Assembly (NCBI GenBank): GCA_039808025.1
Contig: JBDHSK010000004.1
Span: 186,001 to 250,000 of the forward strand
DNA: 64,000 nucleotides
Direction: 5' to 3'
From: Sandaracinobacteroides sp039808025
GTDB lineage: Bacteria > Pseudomonadota > Alphaproteobacteria > Sphingomonadales > Sphingomonadaceae
Shown: positions 44,869 through 54,089 of the stretch, in pieces
Position numbering within the stretch: position 1 is the first letter of the stretch
How the letters are laid out: every line of letters begins with the position of its first letter
Translations under genes and position numbers: made by a program
Notes under the pieces: generated by a model
Databases searched by the model: none
Told to the model about the DNA's origin: nothing
Seen by the model: the letters and a program-made list of their open reading frames with translations, nothing else

Positions 44869-45507
44869 ATGCCGGTCATCGCCGTCGATGGCCCGGCGGC
44901 TTCGGGCAAGGGGACGATTGCCCGGGCGATGGCCGGCCATTATGGGCTGCCGCACCTCGATACCGGCGCGCTCTATCGTGCGGTCGCGGTTGCCGTGCGC
45001 CGCAACCATATCGACCCCGGCGATGGCGAGGCCGCCGGTCGGCTGGCCCACGCACTTGACCTGTCGCTTCTGGAAGACCCGTCGCTGCGCAGCGATGCGG
45101 TGGCCGCCATTGCCTCACAGGTTTCCGCGCACCCGCCGGTGCGGGCGGCGCTGCTCGCCTTCCAGCAACGCTTTGCCGCCCAGGAAGGCGGGGCCGTTCT
45201 TGATGGGCGCGACATCGGAACGGTGGTTGCCCCGCAGGCCGAGGCCAAGCTGTTCGTTACCGCCCGCCCCGAAGTGCGTGCCCACCGCCGCTATCTCGAG
45301 CTTCTGGCCAGCGGCCAGCCGGTGCACGAGAGCGATGTGCTGGCTGATATTCTGGCCCGCGATCAGCGGGACACCAGTCGTGTCCTTTCGCCCCTGCAGC
45401 CCGCTCACGATGCCGTCTTGCTGGATACCAGCGATTTCGATATAGGGGCCGCCATCCGGAGAGCGATCGAGATGGTGGATTCCCGCCTGAAGGAAGCCCG
45501 CCGGTAG
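44869..45507 (+). CDS. cmk: Cytidylate kinase
   Basis: Phosphorylates CMP and dCMP. The 212-residue protein has the P-loop VDGPAASGKGTIARA at 6-20, the CMP-binding DTGALYRAVAVAVRR, and VLDGRDIGTVVAPQAEAKLFVTA with RDIGT typical of Cmk, followed by RDQRDTSR. It starts at the base after the glutathione peroxidase stop. rpsA lies 199 bases downstream, the standard cmk-rpsA order in alphaproteobacteria. The gap carries a strong hairpin (45524-45553). Confidence 0.96.
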   Translation: MPVIAVDGPAASGKGTIARAMAGHYGLPHLDTGALYRAVAVAVRRNHIDPGDGEAAGRLAHALDLSLLEDPSLRSDAVAAIASQVSAHPPVRAALLAFQQRFAAQEGGAVLDGRDIGTVVAPQAEAKLFVTARPEVRAHRRYLELLASGQPVHESDVLADILARDQRDTSRVLSPLQPAHDAVLLDTSDFDIGAAIRRAIEMVDSRLKEARR

Positions 45508-45523
45508 CCGGGTTACCGCAAGT

Positions 45524-45553
45524 GGGCACCGGTGGCATGGCCGCCGGGTGCCC
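45524..45553 (+). promoter_or_regulatory. Long hairpin between cmk and rpsA
   Basis: GGGCACC (45524-45530) pairs with GGTGCCC (45547-45553), and the inner GGTGGC (45531-45536) pairs with GCCGCC (45540-45545) across an ATG loop with one bulged G. No T-run follows. It could end cmk transcripts or fold in the rpsA leader, where ribosomal protein genes are often autoregulated. A second shorter stem (GCAGG/CCTGC) follows near 45584-45600. Confidence 0.5.
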
Positions 45554-45706
45554 TTGGGGTGTTGGTGTGATCGTGAACTCTGGGCAGGCACCGGGCCTGC
45601 GCAAGGCTCGGATTCAAACTGTCCCTCTGCGGCGACCCATGACGAAAACCCGCAAGACCGCCGGAGACAACCGGCTGGCCTGCATCACGTTGAACGAAGG
45701 ATATTC

Positions 45707-47422
<1,716 letters not shown>

Positions 47423-47451
47423 CCGCGTCGTTGACAGATACCCAACCGGAC

Positions 47452-47482
47452 ATGGCGGCACGGGCAACCTGCCGCCATTTCT
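47452..47482 (+). terminator. Intrinsic terminator after rpsA
   Basis: ATGGCGGCA (47452-47460) pairs perfectly with TGCCGCCAT (47470-47478) around a 9-base loop, followed by TTCT. It lies 30 bases after the rpsA stop and is a good intrinsic terminator, separating rpsA from ihfB. Confidence 0.85.
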
Positions 47483-47537
47483 GTATCGGCCGCGGCCCTG
47501 CTGTTGCCGTTTGGCGGCCGGAGGGCCATGCCAAAGC

Positions 47538-47567
47538 TTGACCGGGGCCGCCTTGCCGGCACATACT
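47538..47567 (+). promoter_or_regulatory. Promoter-like sequence for ihfB
   Basis: TTGACC (47538-47543) and CATACT (47562-47567) are 18 bases apart, 23 bases before the ihfB start. Both boxes are good matches for GC-rich DNA. Confidence 0.5.
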
Positions 47568-47589
47568 GAGGCGTTGACGGGGGAGGACC

Positions 47590-47871
47590 ATGATCCGTTC
47601 TGAGCTGGTACAGAAAATTGCCGACGCCAACCCGCATCTGGGCCTCAAGGAGGCTGAGCGGGTGGTTGCAACCGTTCTCGATGCCATTACCGACCGGCTG
47701 GCTGCCGGCGGCCGGGTAGAGTTGCGCGGGTTCGGGGCCTTTTCGACCCGGTCGCGCAGCGCCCGCACCGGCCGCAACCCGCGCACCGGCGAACCCGTGC
47801 CGGTGGTGGCCAAGCGGGTTCCGCATTTCAAGCCCGGCAAGGAATTGCGCGAACGGCTGAACATGGACTGA
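47590..47871 (+). CDS. ihfB: Integration host factor subunit beta
   Basis: A 93-residue DNA-bending protein; with IhfA it binds specific AT-rich sites and bends DNA sharply. The HU/IHF fold is clear: MIRSELVQKIADANPHLGL, VELRGFGAFSTRSRSARTGR and the C-terminal RNPRTGEPVPVVAKRVPHFKPGKELRERL (in parts) with the conserved proline that intercalates. GGGGGAGG precedes the ATG. It follows rpsA, the standard alphaproteobacterial order. IhfA is not in the window. Confidence 0.96.
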   Translation: MIRSELVQKIADANPHLGLKEAERVVATVLDAITDRLAAGGRVELRGFGAFSTRSRSARTGRNPRTGEPVPVVAKRVPHFKPGKELRERLNMD

Positions 47872-47999
47872 TCATCCGCGCTGGCCGGATTGCCCGAGCC
47901 GCCTTCGGTGGCCGGGTTCGCCTGCTTGTTCCTCAGGGTGCGGGCGCTTGCGATCTGGTGCCATCCTGAACCACCACACCAGCAGAATTGCAAAAAATT

Positions 48000-48040
48000 T
48001 GTCCGGACATGTTTGACGCGCCGGCAAAGCCTGTTAGGGT
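48000..48040 (+). promoter_or_regulatory. Promoter and palindrome before the DUF1838 gene
   Basis: TTGACG (48013-48018) and TAGGGT (48035-48040) are 16 bases apart, 36 bases before the GTG start. Just upstream is the perfect palindrome TGTCCGGACA (48000-48009), ending 3 bases before the -35 box, where an activator or repressor dimer could bind. The same palindrome occurs in the cbb3 leader. Confidence 0.5.
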
Positions 48041-48075
48041 TCGGCCGTTGTCTGAAGATCATGGGAGGACAAGGC

Positions 48076-48966
48076 GTGAAACCCTTAATGCTGGCACTGA
48101 TGCTGACGGCATCGGTAATGACCGTTCCGGCCGCTGCGCGGATGCTTGACCCGACGAACCCGCAGGATGCCGTGGAAATCACCCGCCGCGCCCAGTGCGG
48201 AATCGGCGACAAGCCGGCGGTTTATCACTGGTCGGGGCGGATCTATTCGCGCGTCGCCGGAGAGCCGGACAGGCATCTGTTCAACGGCGAGGGGATGAAC
48301 ATCCGCCGCTGCGTCTCGGTGAAAGACCCCAGGCGCGGGGAAGGATTCCGGCTGGTGAGCCGCGAGATCATGCTGTTCACCGACCCGAAGACCGGCGAGA
48401 TCGTGCGCACCTGGCAAAACCCGTGGACGGGGGAAACCGTGCCGGTGATGCACATCGCCAACGACCCGGTGAACCAGCGGCCGATGTTCCCCTATGGGCC
48501 CGATGGTAAGCCTGTCAGCCTGCGCTACGAACAGGTCGGCCCGTGGTTCCAGATGCCGCTTGAAGTGCCGTTGTTCTATGACAATCCGCTGGCCGGGGCC
48601 TATCAGGATTATGTCGGCAACAAGTATCACGCCATGGAAATCTTTGATTTCGTGGCCCAGAGCAGCGATCTGCTCGACACCCGCACGCCGACTGCCCACC
48701 CGTCGGTATCGTGGGTACGCATTTCCGACTGGATGCCGTGGATGAAGATGCGTGGCCGCGAGGGGATGCTGGTGTTCAACGCCATGGGTTCCAAGGTGGG
48801 CAGTATCGACGATCTGCCGAAGGTGCTGCGTGATGAGATCGCCGCCCGCTACCCGACTTATGTCGATGCGCCCCCGGGTGACGATCAGCGCGTCAATGAA
48901 ACCACCTGGACGGTGTTCCAGAAGCAGGTGGATGCCGAACGTGCTGCCGCCCGCCCGCCCAAATAG
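48076..48966 (+). CDS. Secreted DUF1838 domain protein
   Basis: A 296-residue exported protein (from this GTG start) with signal peptide MKPLMLALMLTASVMTVPAAA and a body matching the DUF1838 family: VEITRRAQCGIGDKPAVYHWSG near the start of the domain, RLVSREIMLFTDPKTGEIVRTW, NPWTGETVPVMHIANDPVNQ and a C-terminal VSWVRISDWMPWMKMRGREGML, each seen in part. Function is unknown. GTG at 48076 is preferred because GGAGG lies 8 bases before it; the ATG at 48061 has no such site. It stands alone between ihfB and PEP-CTERM gene 3. Confidence 0.85.
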   Translation: MKPLMLALMLTASVMTVPAAARMLDPTNPQDAVEITRRAQCGIGDKPAVYHWSGRIYSRVAGEPDRHLFNGEGMNIRRCVSVKDPRRGEGFRLVSREIMLFTDPKTGEIVRTWQNPWTGETVPVMHIANDPVNQRPMFPYGPDGKPVSLRYEQVGPWFQMPLEVPLFYDNPLAGAYQDYVGNKYHAMEIFDFVAQSSDLLDTRTPTAHPSVSWVRISDWMPWMKMRGREGMLVFNAMGSKVGSIDDLPKVLRDEIAARYPTYVDAPPGDDQRVNETTWTVFQKQVDAERAAARPPK

Positions 48967-49026
48967 GGCCATGTTGCTGGCGGCTGGTTGATCTGTCAGC
49001 CACGTGTAAATCAATTTTTCATATGG

Positions 49027-49047
49027 AATGTATAAAATTTTTACATT
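49027..49047 (+). promoter_or_regulatory. Candidate activator site upstream of a sigma-54 promoter
   Basis: AATGTA (49027-49032) and TACATT (49042-49047) form an imperfect palindrome in a strikingly AT-rich patch, 62-80 bases upstream of the -24 box at 49109. This is the usual distance for an enhancer-binding protein site. The equivalent region of PEP-CTERM gene 2 also carries TTACAT. Inferred only. Confidence 0.35.
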
Positions 49048-49108
49048 TATGAACTGATGTGCGCGCGTTCGCGTGTCTAACCCATTGATTTTGCAGTGGG
49101 CCACCAAT

Positions 49109-49124
49109 TGGCACGTCTGATGCA
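49109..49124 (+). promoter_or_regulatory. Sigma-54 (-24/-12) promoter for PEP-CTERM gene 3
   Basis: The sequence TGGCACGTCTGATGCA matches the sigma-54 consensus TGGCACG-N4-TTGCW at every fixed base but one, with exact GG-N10-GC spacing, and shares its single deviation (A for T) with the PEP-CTERM gene 2 promoter 33 kb away. It lies about 84 bases before the GTG start. Confidence 0.75.
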
Positions 49125-49207
49125 TGGATTCTTGTGGCCTTGTCAGCAAGGCTGCGGAACGGCGGGCGCTTTTGCCCTGCTGCATGTTGTTCGGAGGAGT
49201 ATTTCCG

Positions 49208-49876
49208 GTGAAACGCACAAGTGCACTTGTATCGCTGGCCTGCCTGTCGCTGGGGGCGACGGCGGCCGTGGCTGCCCCGGCCAGAATGATCGAGCCGATC
49301 GATGCCGTCATCCTTGCCGGCGGGGCTGGCTCGGGTGCGATCTTCAATACCATTGATCAGAGCGGGCTGGCGGCTGGCTATGTCAGCGGCGTGACGCCGC
49401 TGCATCCCTATACTGCCGTCACCACCCATTCTCTGGTCTTTGCCGGCAATGAATGGTTCTCGGACGCCGGCACCACGTCGGCAGTGGTCTCCTATCTGGT
49501 TGATCGCCCAGGCATCAACCATTTCGTGCTGTGGAACGAGGATGCCTCGGGGATCGGCAGGTTCAACCTGTGGTTCGGCATGACCCCCGGTGACATGGGC
49601 CTGTTGTTGCTGAGTGGCGTGACACCGACCGACCACCCGGTCGTTGATTATCTGTCGGACGTCTGGGAACTTGCCCCCAAGACCGGTCCGGGTTGGTACA
49701 CGGTGGAAGCGTGGGATTGCCCGCAGCCTCTTCCGGGCAGCTATCCGGCTTGCGCTATCGGCGAGGTGGCGTTTGGCTCGTATATTCCCGAACCCGGAAG
49801 CTGGGCGCTGCTGATTGCCGGCTTCGGGCTGGTAGGGCTGGCGGCCCGGCGGCGGCATTCCATCGTCAGCGCCTGA
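49208..49876 (+). CDS. PEP-CTERM (PEPxxWA) secreted protein 3
   Basis: A 222-residue exported protein. The signal peptide is MKRTSALVSLACLSLGATAAV-like from a GTG at 49208, which has GGAGGAG 9 bases upstream; an in-frame ATG at 49124 lies inside the sigma-54 promoter and is not usable. The middle contains HSLVFAGNEWFSDAGTTSAVVSY-type beta-rich sequence and NEDASGIGRFNLWFG. The tail is IPEPGSWALLIAGFGLVGLAA then RRRHS, the exosortase sorting signal. Expression probably depends on RpoN and an activator. Two hairpins after the stop (49896-49964) likely terminate it. Confidence 0.88.
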   Translation: MKRTSALVSLACLSLGATAAVAAPARMIEPIDAVILAGGAGSGAIFNTIDQSGLAAGYVSGVTPLHPYTAVTTHSLVFAGNEWFSDAGTTSAVVSYLVDRPGINHFVLWNEDASGIGRFNLWFGMTPGDMGLLLLSGVTPTDHPVVDYLSDVWELAPKTGPGWYTVEAWDCPQPLPGSYPACAIGEVAFGSYIPEPGSWALLIAGFGLVGLAARRRHSIVSA

Positions 49877-49895
49877 AAGTCGGGGCATCTGTCTT

Positions 49896-49964
49896 GCCGG
49901 GCTCCTGAGTTCCGGAACCCGGCGGCGGGCAAGGCGCTGTCTGGCAGCGGTCCGGCAGCGCCTT
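49896..49964 (+). terminator. Two hairpins after PEP-CTERM gene 3
   Basis: GCCGGG (49896-49901) pairs with CCCGGC (49918-49923), and AAGGCGCTG (49931-49939) pairs perfectly with CAGCGCCTT (49956-49964). The second is a 9-bp stem followed by GTC rather than a T-run. Together they probably end the PEP-CTERM transcript before the DUF1330 gene. Confidence 0.6.
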
Positions 49965-50038
49965 GTCACGGCACCGGCTTTTGCGCCATGGTGCCTGCCA
50001 CCGCAACCCATTCCCCCTCACCCGGCACGGAGAGACTC

Positions 50039-50338
50039 TTGACCGCCTATCTGATCATCCGCGCCCGCGTTCACGACAAGGCTGCCTTTGCTGCCGGCTA
50101 TGCCCCGGCAGCGGCTGCCCTGGTGGAACGGTTCGGCGGCCGCTATGTGGTGCGCACACCGCAGCCCGAGGTGCTGGAGGGTGCCGACGCCGGTGGATCG
50201 GTGGTGGTGTCGCAATGGCCTGACCGGGAAGCGGCGCTCGCCTTCTGGAACTCGCCGGAATATGCCGAGGCAAAACGCCTGCGCGCCGGGCTGGCCGATG
50301 TCGAGGTGATGCTGGTCGAATCGGTGCCGGGCGGCTAA
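50039..50338 (+). CDS. DUF1330 family protein
   Basis: A 99-residue protein starting MTAYLIIRARVHDKAAFAAGYA, with the DUF1330 pattern (GGRYVVRTPQPEVLEG, VVSQWPDREAALAFWNSPEYAEAK, ending VEVMLVESVPGG), a ferredoxin-like dimeric alpha-beta barrel fold. Function is unknown; some relatives may bind aromatic compounds. The best start is the TTG at 50039 with GGAGAG 4-5 bases upstream; a longer ORF starting at 49988 lacks a ribosome site. It precedes qor by 38 bases. Confidence 0.85.
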   Translation: MTAYLIIRARVHDKAAFAAGYAPAAAALVERFGGRYVVRTPQPEVLEGADAGGSVVVSQWPDREAALAFWNSPEYAEAKRLRAGLADVEVMLVESVPGG

Positions 50339-50376
50339 CCGGCGATCACCTACATACCTGCAGGAAAGACAGATTG

Positions 50377-51351
50377 ATGGCGCGCGTTGCCCGCATCACC
50401 CGCACGGGTGGGCCCGAAGTGATCGAGTGGCTGGACATTGAACTGCCGGCCCCGGCAGCAGGCGAAGTGCAGTATCGCACCACCGCTGTCGGGCTCAATT
50501 TCATCGACACCTATTATCGCCGCGGCATTTACCCGACGGCGCTGCCCTCGGGGCTGGGGCAGGAGGCCGCCGGAGTGGTGACCGCGGTTGGCGCGGGTGT
50601 CGAGGGTTTTGCCATTGGCGACCGCGTCGCCTGCTTTGGCCCCGAACCCGGTGCCTATGCGACAGCGCGCAACATCGCCGCCAGCGCCCTGTTCGCCATC
50701 CCCGACGACATCTCTGATGAAACGGCGGCGGCCAGCCTGCTGAAAGGCTGCACGGCGGAATTTCTGGCCGACCGCGCTGCCCATGTGCAGCCCGGCGACT
50801 GGGTGCTGGTGCACGCGGCCGCCGGTGGCGTCGGGCTGATTCTGGTCCAGTGGCTGAAGGCGCGCGGCGCCCGCGTGATCGGCACTGTCGGCACGCCCGC
50901 CAAGGCCGAACTGGCGCGTGCCGCCGGGTCCGCACAGACGATCCTCTATGGCAAGGAAGATGTGGCGGCGCGGGTGCGCGCCATTACCGATGGTGCCGGA
51001 GTGAGGGTGACCTATGATGGCGTCGGCATGGCAACGTGGGAGGCCTCTCTTGATGCCACGGGGCGGCGTGGGTTGATCGTTTCCTATGGCAATGCCAGCG
51101 CTCCGGTGACCGGCATTTCGCTGGGGGTGCTGGCGCAGAAAGGCTCGCTCTATAATACCCGGCCGATGCTCTATCACTATTATGATGCACCCGCCGAGCG
51201 CGCCGCAGGAGCGGCTGCCCTGTGGCAGATGATCCGCAGCAAGGCGGTACAGATCACCATCGGCCAGCGGTTCGCTCTCGAGGAGGCTGGCGCCGCACAT
51301 AAGGCGCTGGAATCGCGGCAGACCCATGGCTCTACTCTGCTGCTGCCCTGA
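50377..51351 (+). CDS. NADPH:quinone oxidoreductase (QOR type)
   Basis: A 324-residue zinc-free medium-chain dehydrogenase reducing quinones. The NADPH-binding motif is VLVHAAAGGVGLILVQWLKA, and the family signature VGLNFIDTYYRRGIYPTALP and GQEAAGVV are present near the N-terminus; there is no catalytic zinc ligand set of alcohol dehydrogenases. ATG at 50377 has AGGAAAG 8 bases upstream; a TTG one codon before is rejected. The gene name qor would suit if orthology to E. coli Qor is confirmed, so the symbol is left blank. Confidence 0.9.
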   Translation: MARVARITRTGGPEVIEWLDIELPAPAAGEVQYRTTAVGLNFIDTYYRRGIYPTALPSGLGQEAAGVVTAVGAGVEGFAIGDRVACFGPEPGAYATARNIAASALFAIPDDISDETAAASLLKGCTAEFLADRAAHVQPGDWVLVHAAAGGVGLILVQWLKARGARVIGTVGTPAKAELARAAGSAQTILYGKEDVAARVRAITDGAGVRVTYDGVGMATWEASLDATGRRGLIVSYGNASAPVTGISLGVLAQKGSLYNTRPMLYHYYDAPAERAAGAAALWQMIRSKAVQITIGQRFALEEAGAAHKALESRQTHGSTLLLP

Positions 51352-51458
51352 AGCTGGCGGGCCTCGTCTGCGTGGTGCCGTGGCGTGATTCGGGTGGTAA
51401 TTCTGCGCCTGCGCCTTATGTAGAAACGGGTTTTCCATCAAAAATAAAGGAGCATGTC

Positions 51459-52130
51459 ATGCCTGCACAATTTTCCCTGCCCGACCTGTCGTTCGATACC
51501 GGGGCGCTGGCGCCGGCCATCTCGAAGGATACGTTCGAGATGCACCACGGCGGCCACCACAAGGCCTATGTCGACAAGCTGAACGAACTCGCTGATGCCA
51601 AGGGCTTCACCCGGGCTGATCTGCTCGCGATCATCCGCGATACCGCCGACGCTGACCCGGACGAAGTATCGGAACAGGTTTCGGCCGGGCAGATTTTCGT
51701 GCACGCGGCCCAGCACTTCAACCACAGCTTTTACTGGAAGAGCCTGGCAGCTGACGGTGGCGCACCCGCGGGTGATCTGCTGAAGGCGATCGAGCGGGAC
51801 TTCGGCTCGGTCGATGCTCTGAAGGCCGCACTGGTGAAGGAAGGGCTTGACCATTTCGCCAGTGGCTGGGTGTGGCTGGTGGTTGAGGACGGGTCGCTGA
51901 AAGTGATCTCGACCCACGATGCCCAGACGCCGGTGATCGATGAAGACCTGAAGCCGCTGCTGACTATCGACCTCTGGGAACACGCCTATTACATCGACCA
52001 CAAGCGCGCCCGCAAAGCCTACCTCGATGCCGTGGTCGCCAAGCATCTGAACTGGGCGTTCGCCGCCGAAGCCTATGCCGCCAAGGACGTGTCGAAGCTG
52101 AACATCGGCACCGGTAACAAGGCGGCCTGA
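51459..52130 (+). CDS. sodB: Iron superoxide dismutase
   Basis: Converts superoxide to peroxide and oxygen in the cytosol. The 223-residue protein has the Fe/Mn-SOD ligands: His29 in FEMHHGGHHKAYVDKLN, the histidine of AAQHFNHSFYWKSL, and Asp/His in TIDLWEHAYYIDH. The AAQ-x-x-NH-x-FYW segment with Gln in the second sphere is typical of the iron rather than manganese type. It is about 20 residues longer than E. coli SodB because of an acidic loop (DTADADPDEVSEQV). GGAG lies 8 bases before the ATG. A hairpin at 52140-52168 follows. Confidence 0.94.
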   Translation: MPAQFSLPDLSFDTGALAPAISKDTFEMHHGGHHKAYVDKLNELADAKGFTRADLLAIIRDTADADPDEVSEQVSAGQIFVHAAQHFNHSFYWKSLAADGGAPAGDLLKAIERDFGSVDALKAALVKEGLDHFASGWVWLVVEDGSLKVISTHDAQTPVIDEDLKPLLTIDLWEHAYYIDHKRARKAYLDAVVAKHLNWAFAAEAYAAKDVSKLNIGTGNKAA

Positions 52131-52139
52131 CGGCTGCCT

Positions 52140-52168
52140 GGGGGCGCGGCCATGCTTGCTGCGCCCCC
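52140..52168 (+). terminator. Hairpin after sodB
   Basis: GGGGGCGC (52140-52147) pairs perfectly with GCGCCCCC (52161-52168) across a 13-base loop, 9 bases after the sodB stop. No T-run. A second short GCGGG/CCCGC stem follows near 52181-52194. The region lies between sodB and the convergent acyl-CoA dehydrogenase gene and probably terminates both. Confidence 0.6.
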
Positions 52169-52255
52169 GCCCCTGCCAGGCGGGAGCGCCCGCATTCTGA
52201 TGGGGGTATGGCCTTTGGCCCAAAGATGACGGGCGGGTGCGAACGTTCTGGCGGT

Positions 52256-54031
52256 TCACCGGCCGGGGGGCTGCCGGCCGAGGATGGCGGCGAGGTCGAG
52301 CCCGGCGGGCAGAGACCCGAACACGGCCGGCGGGCCACCGGCGATGCGGGTGGCAACAAAGGCATCGGCAACGGCTGATGGCGCATGGCGCACCAGCAGG
52401 GCGGCCTGCCACAGCAGCGCCATCTGCTGGGCGATGCGGCGCCCATCATGGTCTGCCAGCGGGCCGGCCAGTTCGCCAAGCAGACGATCAGCCGCCTGAT
52501 CGAGCGGGCGGCAGGCCCCGGCGGCCAGCGCCAGTTCCGCAGCATAGGCGTCAAGGGCCGCAGGCTCCCGACGCAGGGTGCGCAGAACATCGAGGGCGAT
52601 GACGTTGCCGCTACCTTCCCAAATGGCGTTGACCGGCGATTCGCGGAACAGACGCGGCATGGGTCCGTCCTCGATGTAGCCGCCGCCGCCCAGAGCCTCC
52701 ATGCATTCGAACACAAAGGCCGGGCAGCGCCTGGTGAGCCAGTATTTGGCGAGCGCCACCGCCAGCCGCGCGAAGGCGGCACGCTGATCGTCGGCACTGG
52801 CGGCGCCAGTTGTCTTGCCGGGCGCGCCAAAGGCGCCGGGAGTTTTGTCTGGCGCGCCAAAGGCGCCGGGAGTTTTGTCTGGCGCGCCAAAGGCGCCGGG
52901 AGTTTTGTCTGGCGCGCCAAAGGCGCCGGCCGTGTGCACAGCCAGGGCGACGGCCGCTTCATATTCAAGCGCAAGGTCGGCAAGCACCGCCGTCATCAGT
53001 GGCTGGTCGATCAGCCGTTTCTGGAACACGGTGCGGTGGTGACAATGGTGGAGCGCCTGCACCAGCGCCATGCGCATGATCCCCAGCGTGCCGGCCACCG
53101 TTCCCAGCCGGGTGTGGTGAACCATCTCGATGATCGTCTGCACGCCGCGCCCTTCGCTGCCCAGCCGGGTGGCGATGGCGCCGTCATACTCGATCTCGGC
53201 GCTGGCGTTCGAGCGGTTGCCCAGCTTGTCTTTCAGCCGCATGATATTGATGGCGTTGCGCGTGCCATCGGGGGCGAGGCGGCCAACCACGAAACAGCTG
53301 AACCCGGCTGGTGCGTAGGCGAGCGTGAGGAAGGCGTCGCTCATCGGTGCGGAACAGAACCATTTGTGGCCGCACAGCCGGTAAAGCCCCTCGCCCAGCG
53401 GTTCGGCACGGGTGGTGTTGGCGCGCACGTCGCTGCCGCCCTGTTTCTCGGTCATCGCCATGCCCATGGTGATGCCGGTTTTGGAAGCAACGGGCAGCAG
53501 CCGCGGGTCGTAGCGGCCACCGATCAGGCGATCGAGCCACGGCTGCCCGGCCGGGTCGCTGCGCAGCGCCGCCACCGCCGCATAGGTCATGTCGATCGGA
53601 CACATCACCCCGGCTTCGGCCTGGGTGAAGACCGCCAGTGGTGCCAGATGGGCAAGATGCTGGCCAGGCAGCCCGTCGCTCACCCACGCGAGATCGTGGA
53701 TGCGTTCCTCCATCGCCACGGCCATCAGCTGGTGATAGCTGGGGTGGAAGCGCACCTCGTCGATACGCTGCCCGTAATGATCATAGCGCACAAGTTCGGG
53801 CGGGAGGCGGTTGGCGTCGGCGCCGAGGTCCAGCATGGCAGCTGATCCCATGCGCTCCCCCAGTGGCACCAGCCGCTGGTCAAGCCAGTCTCCGGCCACG
53901 CGGCGCACCGCCTCGCGCAGCGCCACATCCGTCACATAGAGGTTGAGCGGCGCCAGCGGCGGCGGCTGGTTGGTGACCTCGTGCGTCCCGAGTCGGGTTC
54001 GCGGCGGCGGGCTGGTGGATGCAGACGCCAT
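52256..54031 (-). CDS. AidB-like acyl-CoA dehydrogenase with internal decapeptide repeat
   Basis: A 591-residue flavin-dependent acyl-CoA dehydrogenase of the AidB-like subgroup: VMCPIDMTYAAVAALRSDP, ITMGMAMTEKQGGSDVRANTT, GHKWFCSAPMSDAFL, VHHTRLGTVAGTLGIMRMAL and a C-terminal FECMEALGGGGYIEDGPMPRLFRES (in parts). Between the central and C-terminal helices, about residues 368-410, it carries four near-identical 10-residue units, GAFGAPDKTP three times then GAFGAPGKTT, encoded by perfect 30-bp DNA repeats. Most homologues would be shorter there; the insert probably sits in a surface loop. Substrate is unknown. The ATG at 54031 lies 58 bases after the sugar dehydrogenase stop on the same strand. 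Confidence 0.88.
   Translation of the reverse strand: MASASTSPPPRTRLGTHEVTNQPPPLAPLNLYVTDVALREAVRRVAGDWLDQRLVPLGERMGSAAMLDLGADANRLPPELVRYDHYGQRIDEVRFHPSYHQLMAVAMEERIHDLAWVSDGLPGQHLAHLAPLAVFTQAEAGVMCPIDMTYAAVAALRSDPAGQPWLDRLIGGRYDPRLLPVASKTGITMGMAMTEKQGGSDVRANTTRAEPLGEGLYRLCGHKWFCSAPMSDAFLTLAYAPAGFSCFVVGRLAPDGTRNAINIMRLKDKLGNRSNASAEIEYDGAIATRLGSEGRGVQTIIEMVHHTRLGTVAGTLGIMRMALVQALHHCHHRTVFQKRLIDQPLMTAVLADLALEYEAAVALAVHTAGAFGAPDKTPGAFGAPDKTPGAFGAPDKTPGAFGAPGKTTGAASADDQRAAFARLAVALAKYWLTRRCPAFVFECMEALGGGGYIEDGPMPRLFRESPVNAIWEGSGNVIALDVLRTLRREPAALDAYAAELALAAGACRPLDQAADRLLGELAGPLADHDGRRIAQQMALLWQAALLVRHAPSAVADAFVATRIAGGPPAVFGSLPAGLDLAAILGRQPPGR
52821..52930. repeat. 30-bp coding minisatellite, three full copies plus a partial
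   Basis: Three identical 30-bp units start at 52821, 52851 and 52881, followed by the first 19 bases of a fourth (52911-52929). Each unit holds GGCGCGCC and GGCGCC palindromes. Read on the minus strand they encode GAFGAPDKTP. Because 30 is a multiple of three, copy-number change keeps the reading frame. A degenerate unit end precedes the array near 52808-52820. Confidence 0.93.
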
Positions 54032-54089
54032 GTCTGCAGCATCGTCCTGACAGCGCCCCTGTCAACCAGTGGCCACGCTGGCTGCGCAA

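Noticed and set aside
52821..52930. Regularly spaced repeats considered as a CRISPR array
   Set aside because: The units are directly tandem with no spacers, lie inside a coding frame and keep it open.
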